Source: Cauispirillum nitrogeniifigens (lineage in GTDB: Bacteria > Pseudomonadota > Alphaproteobacteria > Rhodospirillales > Rhodospirillaceae). From it: a stretch of DNA of 64,000 nucleotides. Below are positions 63,054 through 64,000 of this stretch, one piece after another. Numbering within the stretch: the first letter of the stretch is position 1; every line of letters begins with the position of its first letter. The translations under genes and the position numbers were made by a program. The stretch covers positions 124,001 through 188,000 of the forward strand of contig NZ_JBLOOT010000007.1 in NCBI RefSeq assembly GCF_049800675.1, written 5' to 3'. Below the pieces are notes generated by a model, which saw nothing but the letters and a program-made list of their open reading frames with translations, ran no database searches and was not told the origin of the DNA.

Positions 63054-63127
63054 AACGAAGGGCGTATGTCTTTCGTTATGGGGTGGCGGAATTCGCCTTC
63101 CCGTGGTCCGGGTATACGCGGTTTCCC

Positions 63128-63156
63128 TTGAAACTTAGGCATCACCCCAGTATCGA
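63128..63156 (+). promoter_or_regulatory. candidate sigma-70 promoter of GGDEF gene
   Basis: TTGAAA (63128-63133) and TATCGA (63151-63156) separated by 17 bp, 70 bp upstream of the first ATG of the diguanylate cyclase-like gene, in a 172-bp gap after dgcA. Good hexamer match and spacing. Confidence 0.5.
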
Positions 63157-63225
63157 GAATACCTGGGACCGTGCTGAAGGAAGGGGGGCGCCTGGCCCGG
63201 TTGGTGCTCGGTCGCCTGGGGAGAG

Positions 63226-64000
63226 ATGGGACTTGGAACTTTCCTGCAATCAGCCCAAGCCAGGTTCGCCCGCGACATGAGCCTGGGTATGCTCCACGAC
63301 CTCATCCTGCCGATGGGACACTCGCCGCTGGTCGAGCGTCGGCGCGCCCAGTTGATCATCTCCCGCGTGCGGTGGGTGGCAGCGACCTTCGCGGTGTTGA
63401 CGCCGCTGTGGATCGCCGTCGACATGTACTTTTTCCCTCAGCCGTTGAGCTGGTGGCTGTCGGGCCTGCGCCTGCTGGCCTCCATCGCCTTCGGCGCCGT
63501 GGCGCTGGGGTTCCGCAACACCGAAAAGGTCGGCCGGGCATTGCAGGCGCTGGCCTGCCTGTTGGCCATTCCGGTGCTGTTCTTCCTCGTCTCCAACCCG
63601 CTGCTGACGGGCTACGAGTTCGACGGCATGCAACTGGCGCTGTCGGCCGGCTACGCGTTCCTGCCCTTCGTCATGGTCGCCGGCCTGTCGGTGTTTCCGA
63701 TCACGGCGCTCGAAGGGGCGCTGTTCTCCTCGCCGCTCATCCTGTCCATGGTCGGCGTGGTGGTCAGCGGGTTCGAGCTGATTCCCTTCAATTCCTATCT
63801 TGGCGCCCTGTGGCTGCTGGGGCTGCTGGCGGTAGTGGCGACCCTGGCCGGCATGAGCCAGCTCCACTTCATGATGCAACTCGTGCAGCAGTCGTCGCAT
63901 GACGTCCTGACGCGCGTGTACACCCGCCGCGTCGGCGAGGAGCTGCTCAACGTGCAGTTCATCAATGCCCAGCGGCAGGGGCAGCCCATGGCCCTGGCCT
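63226..64000 (+). CDS. membrane-anchored GGDEF (diguanylate cyclase) protein, 5' part
   Basis: Runs off the window end; ~258 residues are visible. The frame shows a soluble N-terminus and then about five to six hydrophobic helices (for example WVAATFAVLTPLWIAVDMYFF, LLASIAFGAVALGF, ALQALACLLAIPVLFFLVSN, YAFLPFVMVAGLSVFP and YLGALWLLGLLAVVATLAGM). Then comes the start of a GGDEF domain, SSHDVLTRVYTRRVGEELLNVQFINAQRQGQPMALA, where HDVLTRVYTRR stands for the usual DxLTGLxNRR. The GGDEF signature itself lies beyond the edge. The start may be 63226 or 63277; a GGGGAG lies close to the first. The partner domains are unknown. Confidence 0.8.
   Translation, partial: MGLGTFLQSAQARFARDMSLGMLHDLILPMGHSPLVERRRAQLIISRVRWVAATFAVLTPLWIAVDMYFFPQPLSWWLSGLRLLASIAFGAVALGFRNTEKVGRALQALACLLAIPVLFFLVSNPLLTGYEFDGMQLALSAGYAFLPFVMVAGLSVFPITALEGALFSSPLILSMVGVVVSGFELIPFNSYLGALWLLGLLAVVATLAGMSQLHFMMQLVQQSSHDVLTRVYTRRVGEELLNVQFINAQRQGQPMALA

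Overview
The window is very GC-rich and densely coded, with almost no intergenic space. Codon use is strongly GC-ending. A complete oxidative (reverse-type) dissimilatory sulfite reductase operon, a SUF operon controlled by an Rrf2 regulator, glycyl-tRNA synthetase as separate GlyQ and GlyS subunits next to pyruvate phosphate dikinase, and a MeaB GTPase together suggest a sulfur-oxidising alphaproteobacterium, most likely of the Rhodospirillales. That placement is inference from gene content. No rRNA, tRNA, CRISPR array, transposase or phage gene was recognised.

Layout. 1-4.3 kb: 3' end of a sigma-54 activator, an MFS permease, a fluoroacetate-dehalogenase-type hydrolase and two small envelope proteins. 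4.4-11.1 kb: glyQ, glyS, ppdK and meaB, with the first copy of a ~120-bp hairpin repeat between the last two. 11.1-13.0 kb: a membrane protein and ygfZ on the minus strand. 13.2-18.8 kb: five tightly overlapping surface-polysaccharide genes (four glycosyltransferases and an asparagine synthase), then a dihydroorotase. 20.4-25.1 kb: minus-strand genes for a histidine kinase, a two-gene ABC exporter and hypothetical proteins. 25.2-38.8 kb: the dsr operon on the minus strand, dsrABEFHCMKLJOP, then a TrpD2/YbiB-like gene, then dsrN after a second copy of the repeat. 39.5-46.1 kb: a TauD-type dioxygenase and a small protein divergent from dsrA, then a thioesterase, a sensor kinase, a hemerythrin-like protein and two siroheme genes (chelatase and uroporphyrinogen-III methyltransferase). 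46.3-52.5 kb: Rrf2 regulator, sufBCDS, sufT, sufA. 52.6-55.9 kb: two proteins of unknown function, the second a secreted monohaem cytochrome. 55.9-64 kb: cheW, a multi-pass membrane protein, a repeat-rich non-coding stretch, malonyl-CoA synthetase, a haem protein divergent from a D-glutamate (dgcN/dgcA) pair, and the start of a GGDEF protein.

How the parts fit. DsrAB needs siroheme and many [4Fe-4S] clusters. The siroheme genes lie 5-8 kb upstream of dsrA and the complete SUF operon starts immediately after them, so the 25-52 kb interval reads as a sulfur-oxidation block with its own cofactor supply. DsrEFH and DsrC relay sulfane sulfur. DsrL feeds or accepts electrons at DsrAB. DsrMKJOP links the DsrC trisulfide/thiol couple to the membrane. 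The presence of dsrEFH and dsrL, with no dsrD, points to sulfur oxidation rather than sulfite reduction.

The most notable observations are: (i) two perfect GACCA-N3-TGGTC operators placed exactly in the spacer and at the start site of a good promoter in front of the suf regulator; (ii) a perfect 20-bp palindrome between the haem-protein and D-glutamate genes; (iii) a mosaic patch of foreign-looking codon use inside glyS; (iv) the unexplained 598-bp leader region upstream of dsrA; (v) the orphan two-gene cytochrome module after suf; (vi) a G-quadruplex-capable repeat next to a perfect hairpin near 58.2 kb.
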